A stretch of DNA of 64,000 nt from Roridomyces roridus (taxonomy: Eukaryota > Basidiomycota > Agaricomycetes > Agaricales > Mycenaceae). Below the pieces are notes generated by a model. It did not search any database, was not told the DNA's origin, and worked only from the letters and a program-made list of their open reading frames with translations. The position numbers were made by a program, and so were the translations under genes. Location: the NCBI GenBank assembly GCA_029378245.1, contig JARKIF010000004.1:62001-126000 (forward strand). Reading direction: 5' to 3'. Each line of letters starts with the position of its first letter. The first letter of the stretch is position 1. Shown here piece by piece: positions 44,001-55,104 of this stretch.

Positions 44001-44250
44001 CTCGGCCGGTTGACCCTGACTGGGAGCTCAGTCCCTGAGGCCTATCTCGCTGATGGAATGCTATCGAATGGTATCCAGACCAAGATCCTTCCAGAGTCTT
44101 GCGGGTTGTATACGCATATTTCGGGCTTCTACTCATGCTTCGCTTGAGTTTGGGACGCAACTTCGAACTCACCAAGTGACTCTGAGAGAGACTTTCCGGT
44201 TCAACTCCGTTCCATGCTGTTCAAGGTGCTGCTCTTTTGTTCACTGGCCG
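41050..44250 (+). repeat. Array of tRNA-derived SINE-like units
   Basis: About 14 Pol III B-box-like motifs on the plus strand in 3.2 kb, of two alternating kinds. One is TTCTCGGTTCGATTCCG (about 41630, 42028, 42180, 42607, 43415). The other is CAGTTCGAGCCTGGGCTAC or its GACC variant (about 41235, 41440, 41888, 42430, 42930, 43200, 43625, 43940). Each is usually followed within 20-60 bp by a run of four to seven T. Long shared blocks recur between them, for example 'tcgtccccacccctcatt' and 'tttttgggtcggcagctcag'. No protein gene is supported within. Interpreted as nested or tandem SINEs. Confidence 0.65.
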
Positions 44251-44440
44251 AAATTGACGACCTCTGTCCGGGTTCCGGTCCAATTCAATTTTTCTGGATG
44301 ACAAGAACAACTACAATCAAGGAGCAGGGTAGATCTGGACACCAAATTAGGATGCATCAAGAAGCCAATTTTCAAGTTCCAAGATATACAAGTAGATAAT
44401 GCACAAAATACCCAAAAAATCCTGAAACATCTGGAAGCAT

Positions 44441-46072
44441 TCAGATGTACATGGGCGGGAAGAAGCAAGATCCACGCGTGCCCCATACGCAAACGAGCAG
44501 CTGCTTCTGAATGCGCAACTCTCGCAGCCGTGCAAAGACAACTGGGTGAAAATCCCGATATCTGCCCTCCGGCCAGGTCATATCCAACTTGAACGGCTCA
44601 TGCGCTTCAGAGACCGGCCGCCGCGAGTGCAGAAAATCCAACAAGACGCTGTCGTCAAATTTGAGCAGGGACGAACACTCCAAGGTGCGAAGATGGGGGA
44701 CGAGCAGCGGAGCAGCGGCTGCAGAGTCAGGATCAACTGGGAGGGTGAATTTCGCGAGGAGCGTGTCGGTGATGAGATGCATGTCGACACCGACGTGCCT
44801 GTAAAGAGGGTTGATCTGGTGATCTCAGATAGCAAGGGACTGCAAAGAAGGTAGACATGATAAACACTCGAGGAGTTCTGTTTCCGTTATTGCCACCATG
44901 ATCAAATGGAGGGATTGCAGTGTATGGTGGAACAAGGAACGAGTGGCGAGGCCCATGAAACCGGCATGAGGCCATGGAATGTGCACACAATTCGACTCGC
45001 TAGCGCGGTCAAGCAACAGCTCGTTCACATGCGGTAGGGTGAGAGACACCAAGATGTCGCTCAGACCGAGGATACACTCCCCGGCTGTATATGCAGCTAT
45101 CGCTACCTGGATGGATAATTTATTGATGCTAGACGATGTCTGAGGCAGGTCGAAACGACTGATCGAGTTTCCCTGCCAGTTGCCAAACTTCAGGTTTATG
45201 CTGAACGCCGACGCAGGCGACAGGTGCGACATAATGTCCAGAGCGGCACCGACCTCCTCGCCCGTAATGAGATCCGAACACTTGAAAACCTGCAATTGCT
45301 CCAACGGCGGGCTACTGGCTGCAAATAAGAGGAGCAAGCCTCGATGGATGACCAGATTACGCAAATTTGGCGCATCTTTGGAAACATCCAACGGGAGAGT
45401 GTCGGGGCCCTCGGCACAACCAATTTCGAGTCGTTGGAGAGAGGATAGTCTGCCCTTGGCGGCGGATAAAAGGCCGAGCTCTGTCGGCTCGGAGAACGAG
45501 AACTTGGCAGTCCTCCAGCGATCCGAATGCGGCATCAGCAGCTCGAATACCGCAGGACAAACATTGAAGATCTTCAGATGCAACGCGCATTGGGCACCGC
45601 GGTTCAAAAAAACCGTGAGCCATTTCGTGGTGCAAGAGGCGTTATCGCTGTGCCAGCTCAGCGAAATGGAGCGCCAGAGCGTGGGGGTGCCCAAGATAAT
45701 CACGCGCCAGCTAGCGCAAACTTGGGAAAGCGCAAGCAGGGGCACGAAGCATATATAGCGGTACTGGGTGGTCCGCAGCCTGGGCGAGGAGATATCGAAG
45801 AGATGAGCCATAATTTCTGGTGGCATTCGACGAATTGGCGAGAGCAGACTGCGGCACTGATAAAGATAGGTGGTGCAGTCCGAGGGCACCCTGCGATTAT
45901 GAGCAACAGGGCGAGCCGGTCCTTCCGACAGTCGCGCCACCTCGTCGGATAACATGGAAATCGTGGATGTGATGTGGTCTGGTGGTTCTGAGTTCGAGCG
46001 TAGCAGTTCAATGACGCGCTGTATATCCGCGACACTGGGGAGTAGCGTCGAAGAACGAGCTTCGGAGGACAT
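44441..46072 (-). pseudogene. F-box/LRR-like protein with one in-frame TGA
   Basis: A single long frame of 544 codons from ATG 46072. The N-terminus has a helical segment (ADIQRVIELLRSNSEP) and the F-box-like core IRRMPPEIMAHLFDISSPR with LSQVCASWRVIILGTPTLW, the common Agaricomycete F-box layout. The rest is Leu-rich repeat-like (LQRLEIGCAEG, APNLRNLVIHRG, LESLQSL-type periodicity). At 44827-44825 a TGA follows SLAI. Beyond it the same frame continues DHQINPLYR, HLITDTLLAKFTLP and LVPHLRTLECSSLLKF to a normal stop at 44441. The family motif here is LAISDH, so TCA to TGA is the simplest explanation. Role by family: substrate receptor of an SCF ubiquitin ligase. Truncated product would lack about 130 C-terminal residues. 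Confidence 0.7.
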
Positions 46073-46319
46073 GAAGGCGAAAATTCACTGATAGTAAGGC
46101 TAGCGCGATCAGAGGCGCGAGCAGAGTGCGGTAGATCGCATACATTGAAAGAGTGCCAGAGAGAGTACCCGTCAGCGCGTGCCACGAAATATTCCCTGTC
46201 GAGCGGCGGATGTGGATGTCGGGAACAAGATGCGCTGGCAGCTGATACCTCCGTTTGGCATCATTGATCAGCCGCGTCAACAACGCGTCAACAAAGTTGC
46301 AAGTAGGGCAGGTAGATTC

Positions 46320-46900
46320 CGACCATTATGAGCAATAATATGTATTTATCTGAGATGGTGGCGGGCGCACTGGGAATTGGCGGCTGTAAAATCTGAAGCA
46401 AGTTGGAACTGCTCGGTAACAAAAAATCCTCTAGCCATGAATGATGACAGATGGCCGCAAAGGGAATCGAACCGCTTGCTCACCGGAATTGGGTCACATC
46501 CGTAGACTGCATCTCGTTTTAATGGGAGTCGAGAGAAAAAGGTTCGGCGTGATGGTTGGAAGTAGCATAATAGGACAGCCACCCAGGGACTCGGCGAATG
46601 GCGTGGAGCGGGTTTGAGTACCTCCACGAGATTCTTTGAGAGCCTGAGAGCACCTGGACTGGTTTGCCAGCAAAACAGGATGATCTCGGAATGGGCATGG
46701 GAATCGAACCGCTTTCAGGCCGACGTTTGAGAGGTGTCCACTTGGTGCTTCATTTTGAAGGCTCCTTCTGCTGACAGTTGAGAGTCGACAGTCGAGGCAC
46801 GGAGAAAAAAACGAGCACCATTCGATTTGTAGCCTATGGCCGCGAAGGGAATGGAATACATCGAGCCCGGGAACGCAAGTCTTTTGATACTCATCCCAAC
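46320..46900 (-). repeat. Second SINE-like family, left group
   Basis: Two B-box-like motifs read on the minus strand (GGTTCGATTCCCTTTGCGGCCAT at about 46453-46475 and GGTTCGATTCCCATGCCC at about 46691-46708), and a decayed third near 46850. The 'ggcgggcgcactgggaattggcggctg' block at 46360 recurs at 51475. Confidence 0.6.
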
Positions 46901-47201
46901 TATGTACGACCCACCTGCACACTGGGAAGTTATAACACGGCAAGGAGAAAGCTCCTGTCAAGCGGTGTTGAGCTCGACCGCACATCCAGAAGAACTCAGG
47001 TAGCCTCCTACTAGTAGTCCAAATTTGGTCGCGTTGAAGTCAGGGACTCGCTTTCTGTATCGTTGACTGGGAGCAGACACAAAAGACAAAACCCCCGAGC
47101 CACCATTCAAAAAACACTTATCGCAAAGCACAAGAAAAGCATACATACATACATACATTCAGCACATGGTATCATCGTCAAGAAAAAGTGGGTATTGGCA
47201 A

Positions 47202-48376
47202 TCAATCATCAAGCAACTGCCCAGGAATATAAAATGTCAACACACCACCCGCATCCGCCAGGTCGCCGACGTAGACATATAGGATCATGCAGTGGTTCTG
47301 GCATATACCTGTGTGATATAGAGTGAGACTCGAGGGAGAGGCAGGCAGGAGGAACGGAGGCACGCACAAGCGATCGTCGTGGTAGAAACGACGTGGCTGT
47401 TCAGAAACTTGAAGAAACTCTTGGTCGATACGAGCACGGAGAATAGTTGGTCGGGATCGCGCTCCGCGTCCTCGTCTGCGTCGGGGTCTCGTTGGTTTTG
47501 TGAATTCGACGGGGCTGAAATACAATTAGAGACGATATAGATGATGCAGTGGTGGCACAGCGTCGATACTCACCTTGATTTGTATTCTTGCAATTCCGCC
47601 ACTCGGTATCGACGCTGACGCTGTCGGTACGGATGGCGAGCTGCAGTCGGCCGTTGTTATTCGCGCGGACGGCGAGAAAGTCCGACATGGGCCGGAGGCG
47701 TTCGACGATAGGGCGGATTTTTTGAAGTGGTGGGAGGATGATGTGGACCTTCATTTCATCCAGTCGGAGGAGGAGGAGGACAAAGGCGCACGCACATCAG
47801 GTTCGGGACACATCGGTTCTTTGAGATTCGCGACATCCGCAGGCTTCAAGACCTCGATCTTGACATCGTGAGCCACGCGCATCTTGCGTCCTTGCCTCGA
47901 CATGCCGATAATCTCAAAAGTGAGCACCGCATGGTCGTTCTTCTTGGCGAGCTTCATGATGATTTCCTCCGTCTCGTATGCGGACCCTTTTGGTGGCTGG
48001 GACGCTGATCTGAGGGCGGCGAGGAGGGCTTCTGACGCGAGTGCCATTGTGATTACGTTGTCGGCGTTGGATTGGATGCGGTAGGATGTGAAGAGGGAGT
48101 CGACTTTGATTTGACTTTAACGTGTTAGTGGATGTTGGGGAAAGAGGGGGCGGAGAGACGCACGACCAGACTTGAATGCCACCGTCGTTCGTCTCGCTGT
48201 TGCAGATAATGCACATGACTTCCTCGCTGAATTTTATGATACATTTCTTCTGCAGTTTTTCGATGGCCTGGATGATTCCTGGGGTCAAAGATGAGTCACA
48301 CAGGAGTTGGAGCGCGTATGGATGAAAACTCACGGAAGAAAGTATTCACATTCTCGATCGTGGCGCGGAATCGCAT
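47202..48376 (-). CDS. hus1: Hus1 checkpoint clamp subunit
   Basis: Six exons splice cleanly into a full-length protein of roughly 290 aa. It starts MRFRATIENVNTFFR and continues IIQAIEKLQKKCIIKFSEE, VMCIICNSETNDGGIQVWS, IKVDSLFTSYRIQSNADN, MALASEALLAALRSA, MKLAKKNDHAVLTFEI, HDVKIEVLKPADV, VHIILPPLQKIRPIVERL, FFKFLNSHVVS and the typical end YVYVGDLADAGGVLTFYIP. This is the Hus1/Mec3 sliding-clamp fold (PF04005), the Hus1 member of the Rad9-Rad1-Hus1 ring that is loaded at damaged DNA and activates the ATR-type kinase. No lesions are seen. It is divergent from Maf with 73 bp between the two ATGs, a spacer that contains an ACGCGT (MluI cell-cycle box) at 48431-48436. Confidence 0.9.
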
Positions 48377-48449
48377 GGACGAGATGAATGTAGGAAGCAA
48401 GCGGTGATTGATGGATTACATCAGCCATCAACGCGTCTCTTTTGCCACC
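48377..48449. promoter_or_regulatory. 73-bp bidirectional promoter with ACGCGT box
   Basis: The only DNA between two divergent start codons. It holds CAACGCGTC at 48429-48437; ACGCGT is the binding core of the fungal MBF (Mbp1-Swi6) factor that drives G1/S genes. Presence is seen; regulation is inferred. Confidence 0.45.
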
Positions 48450-49428
48450 ATGTCCTCCTGCGTTCTCCCTCATGCCCTCAAGACACCAGCTATCAAGAAG
48501 CTCACTGGCAAAAGAATCATACTCGCATCCGCTAGCCCCCGTCGGAAGGACATCCTCAGCGTCCATGTACCACCCCTCATCATCTCTGACGGCGAGCAAG
48601 CTGACGGACGTTCCAGGGTCTGGCACCGGAAATCGTGCCGTCAACATTCGAAGAAGACCTCGACGTCAACTCCTTTCAGAATATTCACGAGTATCCGGTG
48701 GCCACCGCCTCTCACAAAGCAATCGAAGTATACGAGCGGCTCGTGGTGCGTCATCCTCAAAGTCCCGTCTACACTCGTTTACTGTCTTCCCAGCAAGCTA
48801 ACCCGGAGAACCCACCAGACCTCGTCATCGCCGCCGACACCGTCGTCCTGACGCACGCCCAGCCGTCGACAGAGCAGACGTCCTTCTCCCTGCTCCCCGG
48901 TGTGACACAAGAACTCCTCGAGAAGCCGAGCTCCAAGGACGACAATCGGCGGATGCTCCTGGATCTGAATGGTGGTGTATGCGAGGTGGTTACTGGTCTC
49001 GTCGTTGGTGCGTCTCATACCTCCCTACCCACTCCGACTGACCGTGAATCAGTGTATCCGATATTGACTTCCCCTGGTTATATGACGCGGTGATTTTCCT
49101 TGTTGTCTCGACCGAGTCGTTTTCTGACCAACCTCTAGCTCCATCGACGAGCGCTCCCTGGTCTATTTTGCCGACAACCCGAGGGAGGTCATTGATGCCT
49201 ACGTCGAGAGCGGAGAAGGGTTGGATGTTGCTGGTGGATTTGCCATTCAGGTATGCGGTCCTCCTCTCTCTCTGGTGCCAGCGACTAAGATTCCAACAGG
49301 CCCGTGGAGGCGCTCTAGTCCGCAAGGTGGATGGGGACTACAACAACGTCGTCGGCTTCCCTGCTGCGTCGTTCTTCCGTCTTTTAGATTTGTTGGTAGA
49401 GGAGGATTCAGACTTTTTAGATATTTGA
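48450..49428 (+). CDS. Maf-like nucleotide pyrophosphatase
   Basis: Six exons with introns of about 45-55 nt give a protein of roughly 235 aa with all Maf/ASMTL (PF02545) landmarks: RIILASASPRRKDIL near the N-terminus, GLAPEIVPSTFEEDLD after the first intron, ATASHKAIEVY, DLVIAADTVVL (catalytic Asp region), LEKPSSKDDNRRMLLDLNG, VVTGLVV, SIDERSLVYFADNPREVIDAYVESGEGLDVAGGFAIQ and DYNNVVGFPAASF. Maf proteins hydrolyse dTTP/UTP and modified nucleotides to monophosphates, a house-cleaning role. A fungal cytoplasmic enzyme is expected. All motifs are intact. Shares its promoter with Hus1. Confidence 0.9.
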
Positions 49429-49541
49429 CGGTCTGTAGTCTTGCGATGGAACTCGGCATGATCAGGCTCATGAAATAACAAAGACAAATCAAATCACCCT
49501 TGCCTCCTACCACCACGCTCCTTCAAGACAGTCGTTACAGA

Positions 49542-50639
49542 ATGCCAACTATCAACAGCACAGAAGAAGCCTACTCCGCCGGCATCACCCTCGCCGGGCA
49601 CGTCTACTCCAAGGCCGCCGTCCACCACTTCATCCGCAGCCTCGCAATCGTGCTCGCTTTCATCCTATTCTCATATCTGGCGCTCGTCACCTTCCCGTCT
49701 CTCGCTGCGCGCAAGTACCCCTCACCGCCAGCTCTCAGGGTGCGTAAGATACACTGACCTCTGCGGCGAGATGTCTGACAACGAGTTACCCCTCTGCAGA
49801 ATGTCAGCACCAGAATCGTCGACACGGGTGCTTCGCAAGTCGATATCTCCATCCCCGAGAGACCGTTCCCTCCTCGCCCACGTCCGATTCCTATGGAATA
49901 CCCCCACTCGGAGTCACAGCCCTCGCCGCCTTTGAAATACTCGCCCCCACTACATCCTCATCACCAACTGCAATACACTATGATGGCCCAACACGCACAC
50001 TCCCTATCCCCGCTCGCCTACACTGCCCTCGAGAACTTACACGCCACCGCAGACACGCTTGTCGGCGCACACCCCTTCGCCGTCTCCTTCATCTCGCGGT
50101 CCATCCATAGTCCCCCGGAACGAAAGATCGTCTTTCCTTGGGTCCACCCCGACGCTTCGTTTGGCTTGATTCGGTCTGGATTCTCGGGGTCTAGGCCTAG
50201 GGTAAGGATGCCGATACGTGCTGCTGCGTTGTGCAAGCCCAGGACCGTGGGAGGAGGGAAGGAGGAGGAGAAGGAGAGGGTTGAGAGGGCAGATTCGACG
50301 GCTTCAAGTACGACCTCTCACTCCACCTCCCAGCCAGCGCCCGCAGCTCCACGAAACAAGAACCGCATGCGCGACAGCCGACTTTTGTACAACAACTTTG
50401 GGACTTCCTCCAACAAAGTCGATATCAAGACGCGGAGGCGCAGCAAGAACCTCATGATCAAGTACAAGGTTGCTACGACGACGTCGAATGCGCATGCTGG
50501 CGTCAAGTCTGCGTCCGCCGGCCATGGAAAGAATGTGAAGCGTGCGCATAGGGTTGGTGTTATTTTCGAGGGTCGGCGGGATAGAGAGGGTGTGAAGGAG
50601 AATGTCGAGCCGAGGGAGGCGGGTACCGGGATACCTTGA
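49542..50639 (+). CDS. Single-pass membrane protein, unrecognised
   Basis: Two exons (49542-49739 and 49800-50639) give 345 aa. A short N-terminus with an N-glycosylation-type NST leads to one transmembrane helix at about residues 35-55 (SLAIVLAFILFSYLALVTF). Then comes a Pro-rich stretch (PERPFPPRPRPIPM, SPPLKYSPPLHPHH). A mid-region FPWVHPDASFGLIRSGFSG follows, and a Ser/Lys/Arg-rich C-terminus (RMRDSRLLYNNFG, KTRRRSKNLMIKYK). No known domain. The A/T balance and clean intron argue for a real gene. It lies 113 bp downstream of Maf on the same strand, with its own start. Confidence 0.65.
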
Positions 50640-50759
50640 ATTCGGGGTGGACTTGTATTGTATGAGTTGCAGGGTTGTGTGGAATTTGCATTATATGTGG
50701 ATGCTGCTGTTTTGACTTTTGTTCACTTGGTATGCGAACAGTCCAGAGAAAAAATGGAA

Positions 50760-51555
50760 CACGTCACGATTCTATGGCCGCACATGGAATCGAACCGGGT
50801 TGGGCTGTACTACCGCGGGGGCTGGAGTTGAGTATCTGTCCTCATGTCTGGTGTAACTCCATACGATTACTTCGCTGGGGTTTTGTGGTACTGCTTTCTG
50901 GGCATCATTCTCTCCAGAGCTTCCGAGAGTCCTGGATTGGGAAAGAAAGAAAAAAATGGAACCGAACCGCTGTGATGTCTGTCCTATGTGCACCTCATCG
51001 CGGAGGGAATTCATGAATGCAACGAGTGTTGGTACATTTCAATTGGTGGAATGACTAAATCTATATCTCTGTGGTCAGTGATTTTTCAGCAGATCTGAGA
51101 AGCGGAGAAAAAGAGTGACTACCCGGATACGTTCGTATGGCCGTCAAGGGAATCGAACCACTGCGAGGGTGTATGTTCACGTCATCGTCGTGCCGAGGCA
51201 GTCGAGTGCAACGGAGCGTGCGTGGTACAGGGGGCTCTGTTGATTATTGACAATAAGTTCTTTATTTCGGGCCCGTCCCGTGAGGGCCTGCCGAGAGTCC
51301 GTTGGGAAAAAAGAGTCCATCCGGCCGAGCGTCTCATGTCCGTCAAGGGAATCGAACCGCTTCGCTCATTCGGAGTACCGACACTGGGACGTGCAGCGCA
51401 GAACGACAGATTGACGCTCAATTATAAGAACGGAGTACACCATCTACTTATGTATTTATCTGACAATGACATGGTAGCGGGCGCGTTGGGGATTGGCGGC
51501 TGTATTATAAAATCTGATGCAAGTTGGAACTGAATGGACCCAAACCGCATTCTAA
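50760..51555 (-). repeat. Second SINE-like family, right group
   Basis: B-box-like GGTTCGATTCC motifs on the minus strand at about 50787-50797, 51147-51157 and 51347-51357 (two followed by CTTGACGGCCAT/CTTGACGGACAT), plus a decayed copy at 50958. The block at 51440-51530 repeats 46325-46415. Together with 46320-46900 it brackets the Hus1-Maf island. Confidence 0.6.
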
Positions 51556-51563
51556 ATACTGCC

Positions 51564-52134
51564 TCAAATCAAATGAATCAACATCAAAAGAAACACCGCG
51601 ACGGCTGCAACCCTCATAGGCTTGATCTCGGCACTGGCAAATCCTGTCCCAGGTTGGTTCGCCGTCCCCGGAGTAGAGGTACCGCTACTCCCAGGCCCTG
51701 CCGCCCCATTGGTAAAGGTCCCCGCGACAGTGATATTGTGAACAGTATTCCCCAGCTCCGCACAGTTTTGAACGAAAGCTGCCAGTGACAAGCTCCCTCA
51801 GCTCCAACAAGACGAAGCGATGATGATAACGCACAGTCAAAAGACTCCTGAGCCGCAGCAGGGGTGCTCTCGTTTGCCTTGACGTTGCAGTCCTGGGTCT
51901 CTGCGTACAGTTGGGCGTAGGCGTCGGTACACCCTGGGACGATGGACGAGTTGCGGATGATTTGGTCGCATTCGGCCTCCAGGGTGTTGTTTGCGCCGAG
52001 GATTTGAGCGTTGGCTGATGGTAGACGGGCTTAGGAACGGGGATCGTGCAAGCAACGTCACCGTGGTGCTTACTTCGGGTGTGTAGTATGAAAAAAATGA
52101 GGGGGATGAGGGAAAGAGCGGTGCCTTTGGCCAT
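51564..52134 (-). CDS. Secreted, probably GPI-anchored small Cys protein
   Basis: Three exons give about 150 aa. The N-terminus MAKGTALSLIPLIFFILHT is a signal peptide. The mature part has four cysteines (AECDQII, VPGCTDAY, TQDCNVK, QNCAEL) and N-glycosylation-type sites NNT, NSS, NES and NIT. A Gly/Ser/Thr linker (GAAGPGSSGTSTPGTANQ) leads to a hydrophobic end (MRVAAVAVFLLMLIHLI), the usual layout of a GPI-anchor signal. No named family recognised. Likely a cell-wall or plasma-membrane surface protein. Confidence 0.7.
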
Positions 52135-52822
52135 GTTGAAGGGGTATGTGGAATAACGATAGAGTTTGAAACTGTTTCCGCTACTTATACTCCCTGGGAC
52201 GCCCAAGAGAGAGAAAAAACATGGTTCAAAATTGGCACTGGGCGTCAAACGGGCGCGTATCTGTCTTTCAAGACGAGTGGCGCATATGTCGAGATGGACG
52301 CTGTCTAGCCAAATTGAAAAGGCTTGCAGGTGAATATGTTCAGGCGACATTTGTTCAAAATACGGCGCTTCTATCAGCGCCCACCTGTCCGTAGCTGTAG
52401 GAGCTAGCTACCAATGACAACCTGGTGCTCTGGAATGTAAGCTGAGAAACGCAGTGAACTGAGATATTAGAAGAGAGAGCGGAGTACTGAGAATGGTCCA
52501 GCTGGTCGCGGCGGCTTTCTCGACGTCTTGGGGCAGCCATTGTGTTGCCACAACTTGTTTCAAGTCTATTCCAGGCGAACAAAAGTTAGCCACAGCTCGC
52601 GCGCTTATCCGTCGTATTTCACCTTTAGATTTCTGACAGTGGCGTTGGATTTCAAGCGTTGCCTGATATGCATGTCGAATCGCAGCGCTGAAATTTCAAC
52701 CGAAGGTTGAATAATCAGTGGCTGTGTCGCATCTCATGACCGGTCATGTGGATGATCTCGGATCATCGCCCAACGTTGACTCTGGCGTCGAGTCAACTCT
52801 CTTTTTGCTCTGCACACTCACC
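52135..52822. other. Upstream region of acetyltransferase gene; no supported gene
   Basis: A minus-strand frame at 52408-52593 contains VATQWLPQDVEKAAATSW, which looks protein-like, but no partner exons were found. Confidence 0.4.
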
Positions 52823-54204
52823 ATGTCGGGACAGAAACTACGTCAGCTGGGTGCGTGGCTACTGTTCCTCATTCAACTCCCCGCGTTATACACTCAACGC
52901 CGTCAGGCGACTTGGAAAAGCTCAATGCCACCAAAAACTTCCTAGGCATGGACACTTGCATCGCCCTGTCTGCGCGATACAGCAACGCCCAAAACACGCC
53001 TTTGACCAAGAAAATCATTTTCCCCGCACTGCGAACCCTAATCGAATCTCACTCCATGTTGGGCGTGCGTTTCGAGGGCAAACTCGACTCTGCGGACATT
53101 GCATTCTTCCGGCTCCCGAGTGTGGATCTCTCCCGCGTTGTCGAATTCTCTCAGAACACCGACCTCCAGGCTGCGTTGGAAAAGTGGTTCACGCGGCGTT
53201 TCGATGATAGCTCAGAGGACATGCCGCTTTGGCGCATCGAGGTCCTCGCGGACAATACGCTCATCTTTGCGATGCATCACGCAATGGGAGACGGAATCGC
53301 TCTCGTCGCGTTCTATCAATCTCTCCTACGTGCGCTTCAACAGCAGTCGGCTTCGGACTTTTCGTCTGTGGTAGCGGTGCCCGCTCAACCGATACCTCCG
53401 CCGGTCGAGGTCGCCATGGACGTACGCCCCTCGCTGTGGAAGGTTCTGAGCTCGCTCTATGACATCTATATTCCAGGCTACTGGAAGCAATCCACCTACG
53501 CATGGACTGGAAACCCCAACCCTACGTCCATCGCCCTGCACACCCACGTCCGGTTAATCCGCTTTGCACCGTCGGACATGAAGAAACTGACGGTGAACTG
53601 TCGGACACACGGCGCCACCGTCTCCTCCGTTCTCTACGAACTCGGAGTCATCACGCTCTCCCGGCTCATCTCCACCCAACCCGATGCGGCGAAATACAAA
53701 TCAATATGCCTAGCCGTCCCCATGTCCCTCCGGAGTGCCGCAGGTGCAAGTGACGATTCCATTTGCTATTACTCCGCGAGCGTGGACACATACCCCGCGC
53801 TGCATACCGAGTTCTCTTGGGCCAGCGCGGCGCGCGTCACAGCGGAGCTCAGAGGGCACAAGAAGGACGTCCATCAAGGTCTTGGGTTCCTCGCTGCCAT
53901 TGCACAGAATTATGCCGCTGTTATGCGGGGTTCTCTAGGTGGTAGGCGCTCGCAGGGACTCCGGATATCCAATGTCGGGCGTTTCGTTCCGGTTGTGGCG
54001 GGACCGTCTGAATGGAACCTCGGAGAATGCTTCTTCGGGCAGTGTGATTCTGTCGTCGGGGCTGCGATGACGATGAATGTCGTCGGCGACCCATCTGGGG
54101 CGCTGCATTTGACTATCGTGTGGGGTGATAAAAGCTTGGACACGGCTTTTGTGGAGGGTTTTGTTGAGCTGTTTAGCGAGTCGTTCGCGGGGCTTGTGGC
54201 GTAG
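52823..54204 (+). CDS. Alcohol acetyltransferase / condensation-fold acyltransferase
   Basis: A 28-nt first exon and a long second exon (52907-54204) encode 441 aa. The start reads MSGQKLRQLGG|DLEKLNATKNFLGMDTCI, typical of fungal AATase-family proteins (PF07247). The catalytic HHxxxDG motif is present as HHAMGDG (about residue 140), placed as in CoA-dependent acyltransferases of the BAHD/condensation superfamily. The second half contains ICLAVPMSLRSAAGA, LGFLAAIAQNYAAVM, RRSQGLRISNVGRF and FFGQCDSVVGAAMTMNVVG, where the family usually has its SN-x-G and DFGWG-like regions. Predicted to move an acetyl group from acetyl-CoA to an alcohol; substrate unknown. No signal peptide, probably cytoplasmic or lipid-droplet associated. 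No tailoring-enzyme neighbours, so a metabolite cluster is not supported. Confidence 0.85.
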
Positions 54205-54520
54205 AAGGTTCCGTTTAGATTTACGGTGTAATGATTTGCTCGGCAGTAATTCTACTTTTCTTCCCTGGGAAAAATGAATACCCGACCACTACCAATCCCA
54301 ACGAATAAATTCGACAATCCCAGTATCAAACTGATGAGCAAGAACGACCAAGTTTGGATTGATGACCTGCATGCCTATCAAAGAACGAAGGTAGGTATAC
54401 AATGGTGCAGATACAACAAAGTTCTGGTATGTAGTGTAAGTGGTTGTCCTGGTACAAAAGAACGAATTCGAACGATGGCTGGGCGCACCGCGTTGGGCTA
54501 TGTAAACGTCTGTATGCAGG
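54205..54520. other. Convergent 3' spacer
   Basis: Lies between the acetyltransferase stop and the stop of the minus-strand gene at 54521; no feature seen. Confidence 0.4.
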
Positions 54521-55104
54521 CTATATGTACTCGAGTCGTCGCTGTACAACAGCAATATCACCCAAACCCGCTCGTGGCCGTGGCCGTGGCGGCGGAATCG
54601 GAGTCGGAATCGTAGGTTCGAAACTCAACCCACGGACCTCCTGCTGGACCTGCTGTATCTCGCACAAAGAGGCCGAGGCCGAGAGCGACTCGGAGGCATA
54701 GGAGAGTGGGGAGATGGGGCGCGTGGATGTGGCCATGGATGCGGGCGTGGGCGGGGGTGCAGGGAGGGCGGGGAGGGGAAGGAGAGCTGATGGGAGCGTA
54801 CCACGGACATCGCCTATGCGACGCGGCACACTCGATGTGCGTGGTCGTGGCTGAATTATTGGATTCGGTGCAGTGTATATGTAACCACGTCCTCGGGGGG
54901 CCGTGGAATCCGAAGGTGGGCGAGTGGGAGTACTGAGACTGCATCCCTCTTGTTCTCGGGGAGTCGGGCGACCTCGAGCTCGGCGCCTTTGTTGGCATAT
55001 ACGAGCGACCACACCGGAGATGATGGTGAACGCGATGATGGAGGTGACGACGCTGGCGATGATGACGGGGTTGTTGACTGTTCCTCTGGGGGAAAAAAAG
55101 ACCT
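54521..55104 (-). CDS. Membrane protein with Pro/Arg-rich cytoplasmic tail (3' part)
   Basis: After a pyrimidine-rich 3' splice site (TTTTTTTCCCCCAG, about 55092-55105) the frame reads GTVNNPVIIASVVTSIIAFTIISGVVARICQQRRR, one transmembrane helix with a basic inner edge. A tail rich in Pro, Arg and Ser follows (TRPPSDSTAPRGRG, NPIIQPRPRTSS) and the protein ends RLEYI-stop. The layout resembles small fungal single-pass surface proteins. The 5' exons are not resolved: a hydrophobic segment SRAWTSLSLIATLVGYAI around 55275-55330 could be a signal peptide exon. Boundaries and start are uncertain. Confidence 0.45.
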
